Positions 51,310 to 60,828 are shown, counted from the stretch's first letter. The stretch is 64,000 nucleotides of DNA from an uncultured Clostridia bacterium (GCA_947627465.1 CANQWD010000007.1:1-64000), one strand, 5' to 3'. The notes: generated from the letters alone by a model not told the origin. Program-made: numbers and translations.

Positions 51310-52135
51310 TCAATCGTCCGACGCTTTGTCCGTGCCCGTGACGTTAAAGCGCATTTGATTTACCTTATTGAAAAACGCGTTGATGTCGAATGGGTTTTCG
51401 GCTTCAATCTTCTTGCGCATACGAATTGCCTCTAATAAATAATCCTCGGCGGTTCTTCTTGGTGCCCTGTACAAAACACGCGGATTGGAGTACATTTGCG
51501 CGTCCTCGTCGCGGAGACGTTTTCCCACGCGCGTCGGTTATGCTATCGAGCCAATACTTTGTGCAGTTTGTGATTTCATCGTTGAGCTGCGCGTATTCCT
51601 CGTCGGAATAAGTGCCGTTTTCGTGACAGCTGTCTATATACTTTCCGACTTGAGCGGCAATGGTCGCCACGCTGTCCTCGTTAAAGCTGCCGTTTTCGGT
51701 TGCCCAAGACAGATTAACTTGTCCGTGGTCAATTGCCCAAGCCTCCGTTTTAGCAAGCTCGGCGATTTCATAGTTCAAGCCGACGTGATAACGGCTTGCG
51801 CCTTCGGCGCGGAAAAACGCTGAAACGATATGCTTCGCGGAAAACCCTCCAGGCGTATAGCCGTCGCTCAATTCTAAGTCTTTTATGACCCTCTCCCCGA
51901 CATCAGCGCTCGTGTTCTCCGAAAAAATACCTTTTGGAATGCTGTTAGAATTGCCGTTCAGCTTTAACGCGCCATCGTCCGCAGGCACGCCCTCGTATCT
52001 GTCAAACTTTACGATTTTGTAGTCTTTCGCCCTTTCCGGGTCAAGAGGTTTCATCACCTTGTTGACATCAATTGTGTCCGTTTTCGGGCTTTGCGAGTAT
52101 CTTACCGATAAATGAATGTTGTTTGTTACGTCCAT
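51310..52135 (-). pseudogene. Flagellar-operon-associated unknown protein, one frameshift
   Basis: ATG 52135 (GGAGG 6 nt upstream) reads MDVTNNIHLSVRYSQ and continues through KYWLDSITDAR. Near 51528 the frame must shift by one base to continue as GKRLRDEDAQMYSNPRV and end ENPFDINAFFNKVNQMRFN at 51310; without the shift the frame continues into unrelated sequence and stops at about 51404. The corrected product would be about 274 aa, equal in length to its upstream paralog (about 267-271 aa) and with a matching C-terminus (FDFTEFFKRIVAARY in the paralog). The shift lies in a GCGCGTGGGAAAA stretch, so a sequencing error is possible. Confidence 0.75.
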
Positions 52136-52929
52136 TGTTTACCTCCCGAAAAGCACTCGAATGTTTTTTCTTCGCCGCCGTATCTCGCCGCGACTATCCG
52201 CTTGAAGAACTCTGTGAAATCAAATCCGTCTTTCTTAATAAGCCGCTGCTTTCGCTGCGTGGTGTATTGCTCCAAATCTTTGGGCGTCATGGGGGTAAGC
52301 CGATGATTAAGGTAATCCTCGCGGCGCTCGTCCGTTATTTCCACGGCGGCGCGGCGGTCGTAAAGCTTATCTGTCCAAGCGTTTGCGGCGCTCTTTATCT
52401 CGTCGTTAAAGCGCGCGTACAGCTCGTCGGACATACAGCCGTGCTTATAAGCGTCGTCTATTTCCCTGCCGACTTTCGCGGCGACAGTTACTATGCTGTC
52501 CTCGTCAAAGGCGTTTTCGCGAACCGCTTTGAACAGCTCTCCTATGCCGAGACTTCTTTGAATAGAGGGCTTTTCGTCTTCGTATTCATATCCCACGCCG
52601 TATAACTGCGTTCCGTAAGACGCGAACATTCCGCTTACTCGGCGCTTTACGTCGAAATCATCGGGTAATTTTGTGTAAAACTTTTCGACCTTAGCGATAT
52701 TGGAAACATTGTCGAAACTCTTGCTGACATTCATCAGTTCCTCGCGGGACATAGTTTTTATCTCTCCGCGCGCCGCAGCCGAAAAATCAACCGTATCATA
52801 GCGCACTGTCGGGAGAGCCTTAACGTCCACGCCCGTCAAATCTGTTGTCTCACCCTTAAAGTTCTCCAAAGAGACCGCATTGACGTTCTTGAAAAATTCG
52901 GGAGAACCGAGCTTTACTATTCCGTCCAT
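52126..52929 (-). CDS. Flagellar-operon-associated unknown protein
   Basis: 267 aa from ATG 52929, with GGAGG 5 nt upstream; an in-frame ATG at 52941 overlaps that ribosome binding site and would add four residues. Mostly helical and cytoplasmic. It shares with the next, frameshifted gene the block EDSIVTVAAKVGREIDD (EDSVATIAAQVGKYIDS in the paralog), a YDDEI-like segment and a C-terminal FDFTEFFKR motif. No known family. Position after the fliS/fliT genes suggests a motility-linked role, but this is only context. Confidence 0.7.
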   Translation of the reverse strand: MDGIVKLGSPEFFKNVNAVSLENFKGETTDLTGVDVKALPTVRYDTVDFSAAARGEIKTMSREELMNVSKSFDNVSNIAKVEKFYTKLPDDFDVKRRVSGMFASYGTQLYGVGYEYEDEKPSIQRSLGIGELFKAVRENAFDEDSIVTVAAKVGREIDDAYKHGCMSDELYARFNDEIKSAANAWTDKLYDRRAAVEITDERREDYLNHRLTPMTPKDLEQYTTQRKQRLIKKDGFDFTEFFKRIVAARYGGEEKTFECFSGGKQWT

Positions 52930-52954
52930 ATTGACCTCCATTGTTAATTACAAA

Positions 52955-52981
52955 CTTACTCCCCCGAAACGGAGGAGTAAG
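52955..52981. repeat. Intergenic CCCC/GGGG hairpin, copy 7
   Basis: CTTACTCCTCCG / CGGGGGAGTAAG in the leftward mRNA, 12 bp with one mismatch and a 3-nt loop, about 26 nt upstream of ATG 52929. Confidence 0.72.
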
Positions 52982-52986
52982 CCGAT

Positions 52987-53472
52987 TTACAGATTTTTGT
53001 TGAGCGACTGTCCGGAAGCCCGCCCTACGGTCGCGCTGTTGTAGTAGCCGATCTTCTGCTTGGTCTGCTTTAACTGCTCAAGCTCACGGCGGGAGTCCTG
53101 ACGGCGCTCTTTAAACTGTCCCGAAATAACCTTGTCTTTATCGACTATCCGCTGCTTGCAGAACGTGATGTTCCGCTGGAGCATTTGCAGCTTTTTGTGC
53201 TGCTCGTCAAGCTCGGCGGAAACCAAAGTGCCGTTGATAAGCATATTCAAAAGCTTCTGTTCTTCGGGGCTTTCGCACTCGATAACGCTGCGGAGATCCT
53301 CTTTCAAGTCCTCGAGGGTATCAATAAGCTCGTTTCTGGCGATAAGAGCCTCTTGAAGCACCTCGATCTCGGCGTTTACCATGTTATCCGTCTGCTTTTC
53401 ATACTCCTGAAGCGTTGAAAGCATTTCGCTCATCAGCTCGTTTACTCTTTCACATCCAAAAAGCTCTGCCAT
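52987..53472 (-). CDS. FliT/FlgN-like coiled-coil protein
   Basis: 161 aa from ATG 53472 (GAGGGG upstream). Almost entirely helical with heptad-like patterns (VLQEALIARNELIDTLEDLKED). By size, composition and position directly after fliS it corresponds to FliT or an FlgN-type export chaperone, but the sequence itself has no diagnostic motif. The C-terminus is basic. Confidence 0.6.
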   Translation of the reverse strand: MAELFGCERVNELMSEMLSTLQEYEKQTDNMVNAEIEVLQEALIARNELIDTLEDLKEDLRSVIECESPEEQKLLNMLINGTLVSAELDEQHKKLQMLQRNITFCKQRIVDKDKVISGQFKERRQDSRRELEQLKQTKQKIGYYNSATVGRASGQSLNKNL

Positions 53473-53508
53473 AATTTTCCCCTCTTTTCTGTGCAATATT
53501 GAAACGCG

Positions 53509-53928
53509 TCAGCCTATTTTTTTGCGTTTCTTTTCGTTAGCTTTCTCCTGCGCTTCGATTTCGTCGCGGGTCATCTGGCTTACCTGCGTCCACGTATCGC
53601 GAAGCTCGGCTATCATCGGAACGACTTTTTTTAGATCGGTCAGATCCTTGCAGACGTTCGCTTTAACTATCGTCTTATAGAAGAAAACATACAAATCGTC
53701 AAGGTTCTGCGAGATCGGGATGGACATATCAAGAGCCTCGCGGAGAGCGTCTATGCAGTCCTCGGCTCTGATAAACGCGTCGTTGGACTTCGCGTAATTC
53801 TTCTTCTCGACAAAATCCATTCCGATAGCGCATTGTTTTTCTATCTCGCTGTAAAGTCTGATAACGACCTCAACGGGGGTCATCGTCTCAACCGACTGCT
53901 TTTTATATTGTGCATAGGGATTTACCAT
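53509..53928 (-). CDS. fliS: Flagellin export chaperone FliS
   Basis: 139 aa from ATG 53928 (AAGGG upstream). The N-terminal NPYAQYKKQSVETMTPVEVV and LYSEIEKQC match FliS, which binds the C-terminus of unpolymerised flagellin in the cytoplasm and delivers it to the export gate. The order fliD-fliS-fliT is standard. The C-terminus has a Lys-rich tail. Confidence 0.94.
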   Translation of the reverse strand: MVNPYAQYKKQSVETMTPVEVVIRLYSEIEKQCAIGMDFVEKKNYAKSNDAFIRAEDCIDALREALDMSIPISQNLDDLYVFFYKTIVKANVCKDLTDLKKVVPMIAELRDTWTQVSQMTRDEIEAQEKANEKKRKKIG

Positions 53929-53976
53929 AATTATCAACCCTTCATTTCAGTCTAACTGTATTAGCGCATTAGTACA

Positions 53977-56900
53977 TTAGTACGAGGACAGAGAGCCGCC
54001 GTTCGCGGTGAACTGCGTAATGTAGTTCTGCTGCGAATCGAACTGCGCCTGCATTTTTTCAAGGTTGGTGAATACCTTCCACCAATATTCCTCTTTGCTG
54101 TCGTAGCGGTCCTGAAGCTGCTCAATACGCTTGTTGATGCGCTCCATTTCCTTGTATATCGAGTTATCCTTAGCGGATGTGCCCGTAGCCAATCCCGCCT
54201 TGCGAACGAGCGTGCCCTTAACCTTGCCGGTGTCCTTGACCGCGCTTTCGATCGCTTTGTTGACTTTCGACATAACGCCGTTGTCAAGGTCGGTGAACAG
54301 CGCGATGACCTTGTCGGGATTTTCGCTCAGCGCTTTGTCGAGAGTATCCTCGTTAACTTTCAGCTTGCCGTATTTCATACCCTCGCCGCCGTCCGCGTCA
54401 AGGAGACTTGCCGTACTAACGCCCATACTCGAAAGCGCGAATTTAGAACCGTCCTCCAACGTAATAACGGTGGACATTGCGCTTCTTATTCTCGACATAA
54501 CGCTCATAACCGTGCTGTCGTGATAAAGCAGACCTTTTTTAGCGGCTTCTTCCCACTTTTCGATCTCCTTGTCGTCCATATCCTCTTTTTCCTCGTCGGT
54601 AAGAGGCTCGTAGTAATCCTTGTTCTTATCCTTGGGGCGCTGGGTCTGGGTGTAGACGTTTACGTCGTCGATCATCTGATTGTAGTCGTTGACAAAATCC
54701 ATGATCGTCTTTTTGATATCGGTGTAATCCTTGTCAATGATTACCGAAATTTCTTCGCTGTTTTCGGGGTCTACGTCCGAGAAATCATAAGTAACGCCGT
54801 CAAACTCGTAAACGTTGTCGTTGTGAGCGATCTCGACGCCGTCAAACGTAAAGGACGCATTCTCGCCGCCCGCGTAATCCTTTCTTGTTCCCTCGGTCAG
54901 TTTCAATGCGCGCGCAAATTCCGTATCGGCAACGTTGACTTTTCCGCCCGCGCCCTTATCGCTCGCCTCAAGCGTAAACGCGCCCGAGAGCTTGGAGTAC
55001 GACATAGTAACTCCCGCGTCGCTCTTGTTTACCGCGTTCATAAGGTCGGAGATGGTAGCGTTCTTATCGACGCTTATCTCCTTGCCGTTGATATTGAGAG
55101 TGTAATTCTGAACCGGAGTTCCGTCGGAGGGCGTGTCAGATGTCGGGAATGTGTAGCTTGCGGAGCCTTTCGGTACGCCGTAATCGCCCTTATCGGAAGC
55201 AACCGACATTTTCAGCGCGTCACCCGTCGCCAGATCCTTTGCGGAAAGCTTGCCGTCGGCATACTCAAATCCTATACCGTATTGGTCGAATTCGTTGTTA
55301 AAGTATGTAAGAACTCTGTTTAAATTCTTGTCGGACGCCGCTTGTTTCGCGCTGTATTCAAATCCCGCAAGCTGATCTGCCGTAACGGCCGCGTCCTCGT
55401 CAAGACCGTTCGCCTTTCTGTAAGCCGCTCTTTTGAGGTTCATATAATCCGCGCCGTCTTGAGAAGCATAATCGGCTTCGGTAGCATATCCGGCAAATCT
55501 CATACTTCCCGAGTGAACGTTGCCGTCCGCGCCTGTTACGTTAAACATGAAAAACGGCATTGTTTCATCGGGATCGTCGGAACCGAGCGGATCGAACGTA
55601 ACGCTCTCGCTCATTCCGCCGAAACCGAATTTGCCGACGTTTTCGGTTATGGAAAGGCTGTCGCCGCCGCTGATCTTAAACGCGTACTCGCTGCCGCTTT
55701 TCTCAACTTTAAGACCGCTGTCGGCAAACTCTGCCGCAAGCGCGCTGTTAAGGCTTTGCGCAATGCTGTCCTCGTCGCTGCCCGAAAAGCTTATAGTTTT
55801 TGAATTCTCGCCGACTTTAACATCAAGTTTAAAATTGTATTTTCCGCCCGCGTCAGTCTCCGCGTTCAGTATAGCTTGCGAGATATCCAGCTTAAAGCCG
55901 TCGGGAAGCGTATAATCCTTCGACGTGGAAGATGTCGGCGCGGCAAGACCCAATTCCGAAAGCTTGGTGTTCTCGTCAATGTAGCTTGTCGCCGAGCCTT
56001 TCACCAGACCGAGCGTCGCGTCGCAGGTGGAAGTCATCGAAAACTCCGCATACGAGCCGTCCTGAATATATTTCGCGACCATCGAGGAGCCGTCTATGCT
56101 GAACGTTATGCCCTGTTCCAAGCTGTAAGCATTGTTAAGAGCGGTTACCATTGAAGCGGCGTTGTAATCGTCCGCGGCGTCAAGTGAGGTGTATTTGAAG
56201 TTCACGGAGTTCATTACCTCTTCGGTAACTTCGCCCTCATAAGAATACTGCTTTAGGAACGCCGCTTTTTTCAGTTCCATAAACTCATCTTTTATTTTGG
56301 CGCCTTCCGTGGTATCTTCGTCTCTGCCGTCGTAATAACCCGAGGTGTGCGTATCAAATGTGATGTTTTTGTTAACCAGCGAATTCTTGTAGGAAACTTT
56401 GGGGTCGTCCTTGTCGTAAAAGTTGGGGACGCTCACCAAAACGGAGCTTTTGCCCTCGACAGCCGCCGACGGAGAAACCGCCACTCTTTGAGCGAGTTTC
56501 GCCATACCGAAGCAGCCGGATCTCTCGGTAACGGTCGCCATAGCGTTGCCCGCGGTCGTGAAGTTTATTTCGCCGTCCGCGTTTGCGTTTGCCGAAATGA
56601 ACGGCGTACTGCCGTCTATGGTTCCGAACGCGTCTTTAAGCGCGGCGTTAAGGCTTGCCGCAAGATTGTCCGTCATATCGTCAAGCGCAGCGTTTCTGTC
56701 GTCCTTCGATTGACCTTGAACTCTCGTATCGGTAACGGAAAACTCGACGGTTTTCGCAACATTGCCCACTTTAACATCCAACGAGAATTTCATCTCGCTG
56801 CCGTTGTCGACATCTTTCGCCTCAATAGCTCTCTTGGCGTCCAGCCCGAAATTAGCCGAAGCGACCTGATTTCCTGTTGCTTTCGCCGCTTTGGCAACGC

Positions 56901-57243
56901 TGTTCACCTTTATCTTATGAGAACCCGCCATAGACTTGCTGTCGGTCGTTACTTTAAGATTGCTATCCTTGCCCGATTTTGTGGTGATGGTCGTGCTGAA
57001 CTTATTGAACGACGACGGGCTCATCAAATATGTATCGCGCTTTAAGATATCAAAATACTTGTTCTTGAAAGTCGAAAGCTTAGAGGTGATATCACGATAT
57101 TGCTCCTGCTGCCACTGAAGCTTCTGGAGCTTTTTATTTTGATTGTCGATCTTAGTCTGATAAACGGACATCATCTGCTGTATCATAGCCTCGGTATCAA
57201 AGCCCGAGTTGACGCCGCTTATACGCATCTGATTACTTGCCAT
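53977..57243 (-). CDS. fliD: Flagellar filament cap protein FliD, enlarged
   Basis: 1088 aa, about twice the usual length. The N-terminal domain (MRISGVNSGFDTEAMIQQM, then coiled coil KLQKLQWQQEQYRDI) and the C-terminal helices ending WWKVFTNLEKMQAQFDSQQ are typical of FliD and form the inner legs of the cap. The extra middle (about 120-750) contains repeated Flagellin_IN-like modules, for example KFSLDVKVGNVAKTVEF (about 149) and NFKLDVKVGENSKTISF (about 469), each followed by an SLNAAL helix. These should form large outward-facing domains. AGGAGGG precedes the ATG; the CsrA-type site ACAGGAGGG overlaps it. Confidence 0.93.
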   Translation of the reverse strand: MASNQMRISGVNSGFDTEAMIQQMMSVYQTKIDNQNKKLQKLQWQQEQYRDITSKLSTFKNKYFDILKRDTYLMSPSSFNKFSTTITTKSGKDSNLKVTTDSKSMAGSHKIKVNSVAKAAKATGNQVASANFGLDAKRAIEAKDVDNGSEMKFSLDVKVGNVAKTVEFSVTDTRVQGQSKDDRNAALDDMTDNLAASLNAALKDAFGTIDGSTPFISANANADGEINFTTAGNAMATVTERSGCFGMAKLAQRVAVSPSAAVEGKSSVLVSVPNFYDKDDPKVSYKNSLVNKNITFDTHTSGYYDGRDEDTTEGAKIKDEFMELKKAAFLKQYSYEGEVTEEVMNSVNFKYTSLDAADDYNAASMVTALNNAYSLEQGITFSIDGSSMVAKYIQDGSYAEFSMTSTCDATLGLVKGSATSYIDENTKLSELGLAAPTSSTSKDYTLPDGFKLDISQAILNAETDAGGKYNFKLDVKVGENSKTISFSGSDEDSIAQSLNSALAAEFADSGLKVEKSGSEYAFKISGGDSLSITENVGKFGFGGMSESVTFDPLGSDDPDETMPFFMFNVTGADGNVHSGSMRFAGYATEADYASQDGADYMNLKRAAYRKANGLDEDAAVTADQLAGFEYSAKQAASDKNLNRVLTYFNNEFDQYGIGFEYADGKLSAKDLATGDALKMSVASDKGDYGVPKGSASYTFPTSDTPSDGTPVQNYTLNINGKEISVDKNATISDLMNAVNKSDAGVTMSYSKLSGAFTLEASDKGAGGKVNVADTEFARALKLTEGTRKDYAGGENASFTFDGVEIAHNDNVYEFDGVTYDFSDVDPENSEEISVIIDKDYTDIKKTIMDFVNDYNQMIDDVNVYTQTQRPKDKNKDYYEPLTDEEKEDMDDKEIEKWEEAAKKGLLYHDSTVMSVMSRIRSAMSTVITLEDGSKFALSSMGVSTASLLDADGGEGMKYGKLKVNEDTLDKALSENPDKVIALFTDLDNGVMSKVNKAIESAVKDTGKVKGTLVRKAGLATGTSAKDNSIYKEMERINKRIEQLQDRYDSKEEYWWKVFTNLEKMQAQFDSQQNYITQFTANGGSLSSY

Positions 57244-57245
57244 AG

Positions 57246-57479
57246 TTAATTTCCCTCCTGTTTATGAGCGTTCAAAAGCTGCTTTATCGCCGTCTCGGAG
57301 ACCTGAGCCGCTTGCTCGTTCGTCTGACGGAGCGTCTTAAGCTCGCTTCGATAGATCTTAACTTCCTTAGGGGCATTGATCCCTATCTTCACCTTGTCCT
57401 TAGATATCTCCAAAACCGTTATCTCAACGTTGTCGGCAATGGTGATGCTCTCATCGCTTTTTCGTGTAATTACAAGCAT
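57246..57479 (-). CDS. csrA: Carbon storage/translation regulator CsrA
   Basis: 77 aa. LVITRKSDESITIADNVEI and IKIGINAPKEV-type core (VKIGINAPKEVKIYR) are the conserved RNA-binding strands of CsrA. In flagellated Firmicutes it represses flagellin translation and is antagonised by FliW, whose gene is immediately upstream. GGAGGAGG precedes the ATG. Confidence 0.97.
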   Translation of the reverse strand: MLVITRKSDESITIADNVEITVLEISKDKVKIGINAPKEVKIYRSELKTLRQTNEQAAQVSETAIKQLLNAHKQEGN

Positions 57480-57480
57480 A

Positions 57481-57909
57481 TCATGCCTCCTCCGCGTACA
57501 CCGGGTACTTAAATTCGTAATCTTCGAGAATAGTCTGTCCCGCGATATTGTTCTTAGTATTAAGAATTATCGGGCAGCGAAGATTGATGGTGGTTTTCTT
57601 GTAATCCTCGGGGACGATCGCGACAGCCAAGGTATGCAGATCGTCGCCATCCTCGGCTTTGAGCGTTTTCTGCATCTCGTCGTCGATCTCAAATTTATAG
57701 CCGGGATAAATTGCCCACGGGTCGTAAACCACAAAGCACGGATCCGTGCTGTCCACCGCCTGAAGCCACATCGGAAAGACGTCCTCGCCAAGCGGACTTA
57801 AAAGCGTATACCGCTTAATGTCCTCAAAGCCGATTATCCCGTTCGGAACGGTGATTATCGTGCTTTCCTCGATCTCAACCTCGCCAAAATCTCTTGTTTT
57901 GATTTTCAT
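57481..57909 (-). CDS. fliW: Flagellar assembly factor FliW
   Basis: 142 aa. GIIGFEDIKRYTLL, DPWAIYPGYKFEID and LRCPIILNTKNNIAGQ are standard FliW segments. It binds CsrA and flagellin and couples flagellin secretion to its translation. One base separates it from csrA. AAAGGAA upstream of the ATG. Confidence 0.97.
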   Translation of the reverse strand: MKIKTRDFGEVEIEESTIITVPNGIIGFEDIKRYTLLSPLGEDVFPMWLQAVDSTDPCFVVYDPWAIYPGYKFEIDDEMQKTLKAEDGDDLHTLAVAIVPEDYKKTTINLRCPIILNTKNNIAGQTILEDYEFKYPVYAEEA

Positions 57910-57935
57910 ATTTCGTTCCTTTATCTTTAAAACGT

Positions 57936-58559
57936 TCAGCCCTTGATATCGAAAAGCGGCGGCTCATAGTTCGGGTTCGCCGAGGGCGGCACGTAGATCG
58001 GATCGCCTATGTATTCGATCTCGACGCGCGGTCTGTCGCGAACGATAAGCTCCACGCTTCCCGGAATAAACTCAAGCGGGCTTTCGGGGTGAACATCCCA
58101 GTCGAAATCCTGCTCGCCCATTTGGTACTCAATATTCAGCTTGCCCTCGTCGAACGTGATATCCGCGCCCTCCTTTGGCAAAAACTCCATAATGGTCTGG
58201 ACGGTCGCCCCCGCGCGCGCGTTATTGAGCGCTATCTCGCTCGGCGACATTCCGCGCGCAAGCTGATCGCCCTCGTTCGCCACCTTCGCGGTTCCCTGAA
58301 ACGCTATCGAAAAGCCGTCCTGCGCTTTTTGTTGGAGCATATCGCCGTCGGTCATATTTCCATATCCCAAGCTCTTTCTGGCTTGGTAGGTGTCGATATT
58401 GAGCTTCAGCGGCTCAGCCTGCATAACATATCCGCCATTCGTTGTCTTGATATTTACCTTCGGCTGAGTGTTTTCCTCGGAATGTTCAAACTTTGCGTTT
58501 GTTACCTTGATCTCTATTTGAATAGGGATCGTTGTGATTTGAAGCAAATTGGGAATCAA
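57936..58559 (-). CDS. DUF6470 (YviE-type) flagellar-operon protein
   Basis: 207 aa from TTG 58559, supported by GGAGG 8 nt upstream. Starts with the family pattern LLQITTIPIQIEIK and contains LNIDTYQARKSLGYGN. Proteins of this family are encoded between flgL and fliW in Bacillus and Clostridia. The function is unknown; no signal peptide. Confidence 0.85.
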   Translation of the reverse strand: MIPNLLQITTIPIQIEIKVTNAKFEHSEENTQPKVNIKTTNGGYVMQAEPLKLNIDTYQARKSLGYGNMTDGDMLQQKAQDGFSIAFQGTAKVANEGDQLARGMSPSEIALNNARAGATVQTIMEFLPKEGADITFDEGKLNIEYQMGEQDFDWDVHPESPLEFIPGSVELIVRDRPRVEIEYIGDPIYVPPSANPNYEPPLFDIKG

Positions 58560-58625
58560 TTAAAACACCTCCTGCGTAATAATCTTTATAGACGGGCAAA
58601 AAACAAATTCGCCGCAGCCTTTAAT

Positions 58626-60809
58626 TTACTTTATATAATTGAAAATGCTGTTCGGCACCACCGAGCTTGACATTTGCAGACACGCGTTGTAAAGCGCCTC
58701 ATACGTTTTCCAAAGCGTGATCTCTTTCTCCGCGTCCGTAACCTCGAGATCGTTTTGACGTTCCATAAGATTGAGGTCGCGGGTGGTGAGCTTCTCGAGA
58801 TTAAAGTCAATGAAGTCCTCGTTGCAGCCGAGATCGGCGATCTGTACAAGCAAATGCTCGTTCGCGTCGACTATCCTGTCGATACAGCCGTTAGCGTAAT
58901 CAATGTCGCCGTCGCGCAAAGCCCTCGCCGCGTCTATTGTAAGCTGAATATAATTGTCAGAGTATATCTTATCTCTCTGAACCGCCGACGCGTCCTTGTC
59001 CGAGCCTTGTTCCATTGACGTTACCGCTACGGGATTTCCGTCATAGGTAGTAATGTTACCCTCATCGTCGATATTGATTTTATTATGCACTCCATCCAAG
59101 CCGAACGCAACCGAAAGCGCGCCTTGAATGTTGCTTACCGTCTTAGCCGTATCCGCGCTGCCTTCGAAGCTTACCACCTTTGCGCGGTTACCGTAAATCA
59201 CCTTAATGGAATACTCGCGTTCCTCGCCTATGGAAGCCAGATCCACCTTATATGTTGAACCTTTCGTCGGCGTTATCGCCACGCTGCCCGACGGTGGATT
59301 TTTCACCTCGGAGATCGTCTCGTAATCGTCGCCGGTTTTAAAGCTTACCGACTGCTTATCGCCCGTGGGATTTGTGACGGTGAATCCTGCCGCCGCAGCT
59401 TTAATGTTATTTAAAGTTTCCGCAGTGGTTTTTCCGCCTTGGAACGTAATATCCGTAGTACCTACTTTTATTGTATATGTGTTGCCCGCGTTGAGCTTCA
59501 CAAGGTCGATTTGGTCGAAATATTTTGAATATACGGTGGCGCCTTTTACGTTCGTGCCGGTCATCTTCATCGAATCCTGAACCTTGACCACCGCGCCCTC
59601 CGCCGAAAAGCAGCCCTTTGTAACGGGGTTTGTGGAAATATGCACAAGGCTGTGCCCGTTCACGTCCTTGCCGAACGCGTCATCCAAAGCGTCCTGAACA
59701 TTTTTGATAGTGTTGTTCTCGCGCGTTTCGGGATCGGCGTCGTTCGCCGCCGTGAATTTGATCGACTTCGTGATCTCGCCCATTGTAACGTCGATCGAAT
59801 AGATCTTGTTTTCTTCCATGGACGCGAAATTCAGCTTGAACTTATTGGTATAGCCCGCGTCGTTATCAACAACGAGCTTTTCGGCAGTCGTGCTGTACTC
59901 GTTGTTTACCGCGCTTACGATACTTCCGTCGGAATATATCACTCCGCACTCGTCCATTGTGGGCTGTTTTAATTTATCATAAGCGACTTCCTTTGAATAC
60001 GCCGCTTTAAGCGCGTTGTTTATCGTATCGACGGTCTCCTCGCGGGTCGCGCCGCCCGTAAACTCTATCGTTTTCTTGATACTGTTCGCGTAAACGTCGA
60101 TGCAGTATTTTCTGCCGACCTTTATCGATTCAAGATTTATGTCTGCTGTGCCCTTTTCCGCGCCGCAGCCCGTTATCTTCGCGCCGTTGAACGAAATATC
60201 CAGCACCGACTGCGGATCTACCTCTTGAGTTTTCTGATCTATATCCATTCCCAATCCGATATCTACGGTAACGGCGTTAGAATAAGGAAAGCCCTTATAG
60301 CTGCTCATTGAATTCACGGGAACGCCGTGATACAGAACCGTCGCGAGGTTTCCGCTGCTGTCGTTCTCGAGTGTAAACGGCAGACCGTTATCGCTCTCTC
60401 CTCCGAAGATAGCGCGTCCCGCGCTGTCCGTATTGAATATCGAAACAAGCTTTTTCGCGGAGTTTTCAAGCTGCTCCGCGTAGATCGCGTAGTCCTGCGA
60501 ATCCTTGGTGGTATTGCATGCCGCCACGAGAATTTCTCTTATCTCCGCCATTTTATCGGACACCTGCAAAAGCGAGGTCTCGGCTTCCGTATAGAACTTG
60601 TTCGCCGTTTTGAGGTTTTCCTGCCACTGCTCGGAATTGTAAAGCGATCTTCTTACGTTAAGCGCTTTCGCCGCGGAAAGCGGAGCCTCGGAAGCTCTCG
60701 AAAACTTTCTTGTAGAGGTAATGCGCCGCTCGCATGCCGTCTTTTGCGTTAAAAGACGATTGAGGTCGCGGTTGTAGCCTCTTAATATAGTAGGATTTGT
60801 AATTCTCAT
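58626..60809 (-). CDS. flgL: Flagellar hook-filament junction protein FlgL, enlarged
   Basis: 727 aa against about 300 usually. The N-terminal flagellin-like helices (MRITNPTILRGYNRDLNRL to about 150, with IFGGESDNGLPF) and the C-terminal helices (about 625-727, DLGCNEDFIDFNLEKL) are normal and pack inside the filament. The middle is filled with about four repeated modules of 90-110 residues, seen at KYCIDVYANSIKKTIEF (about 231), IYSIDVTMGEITKSIKF (about 336), TYTIKVGTTDITFQG (about 443) and EYSIKVIYGNRAKVVSF (about 531), which would project from the surface. They resemble those in FliD. Confidence 0.92.
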   Translation of the reverse strand: MRITNPTILRGYNRDLNRLLTQKTACERRITSTRKFSRASEAPLSAAKALNVRRSLYNSEQWQENLKTANKFYTEAETSLLQVSDKMAEIREILVAACNTTKDSQDYAIYAEQLENSAKKLVSIFNTDSAGRAIFGGESDNGLPFTLENDSSGNLATVLYHGVPVNSMSSYKGFPYSNAVTVDIGLGMDIDQKTQEVDPQSVLDISFNGAKITGCGAEKGTADINLESIKVGRKYCIDVYANSIKKTIEFTGGATREETVDTINNALKAAYSKEVAYDKLKQPTMDECGVIYSDGSIVSAVNNEYSTTAEKLVVDNDAGYTNKFKLNFASMEENKIYSIDVTMGEITKSIKFTAANDADPETRENNTIKNVQDALDDAFGKDVNGHSLVHISTNPVTKGCFSAEGAVVKVQDSMKMTGTNVKGATVYSKYFDQIDLVKLNAGNTYTIKVGTTDITFQGGKTTAETLNNIKAAAAGFTVTNPTGDKQSVSFKTGDDYETISEVKNPPSGSVAITPTKGSTYKVDLASIGEEREYSIKVIYGNRAKVVSFEGSADTAKTVSNIQGALSVAFGLDGVHNKINIDDEGNITTYDGNPVAVTSMEQGSDKDASAVQRDKIYSDNYIQLTIDAARALRDGDIDYANGCIDRIVDANEHLLVQIADLGCNEDFIDFNLEKLTTRDLNLMERQNDLEVTDAEKEITLWKTYEALYNACLQMSSSVVPNSIFNYIK

Positions 60810-60828
60810 ATCTCAGTTCCTCCGAATA

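Noticed and set aside
10610-52981. Reading the seven CCCC/GGGG hairpins as intrinsic terminators
   Set aside because: None has a U-run downstream in the direction of transcription and all lie close to the next gene's start.
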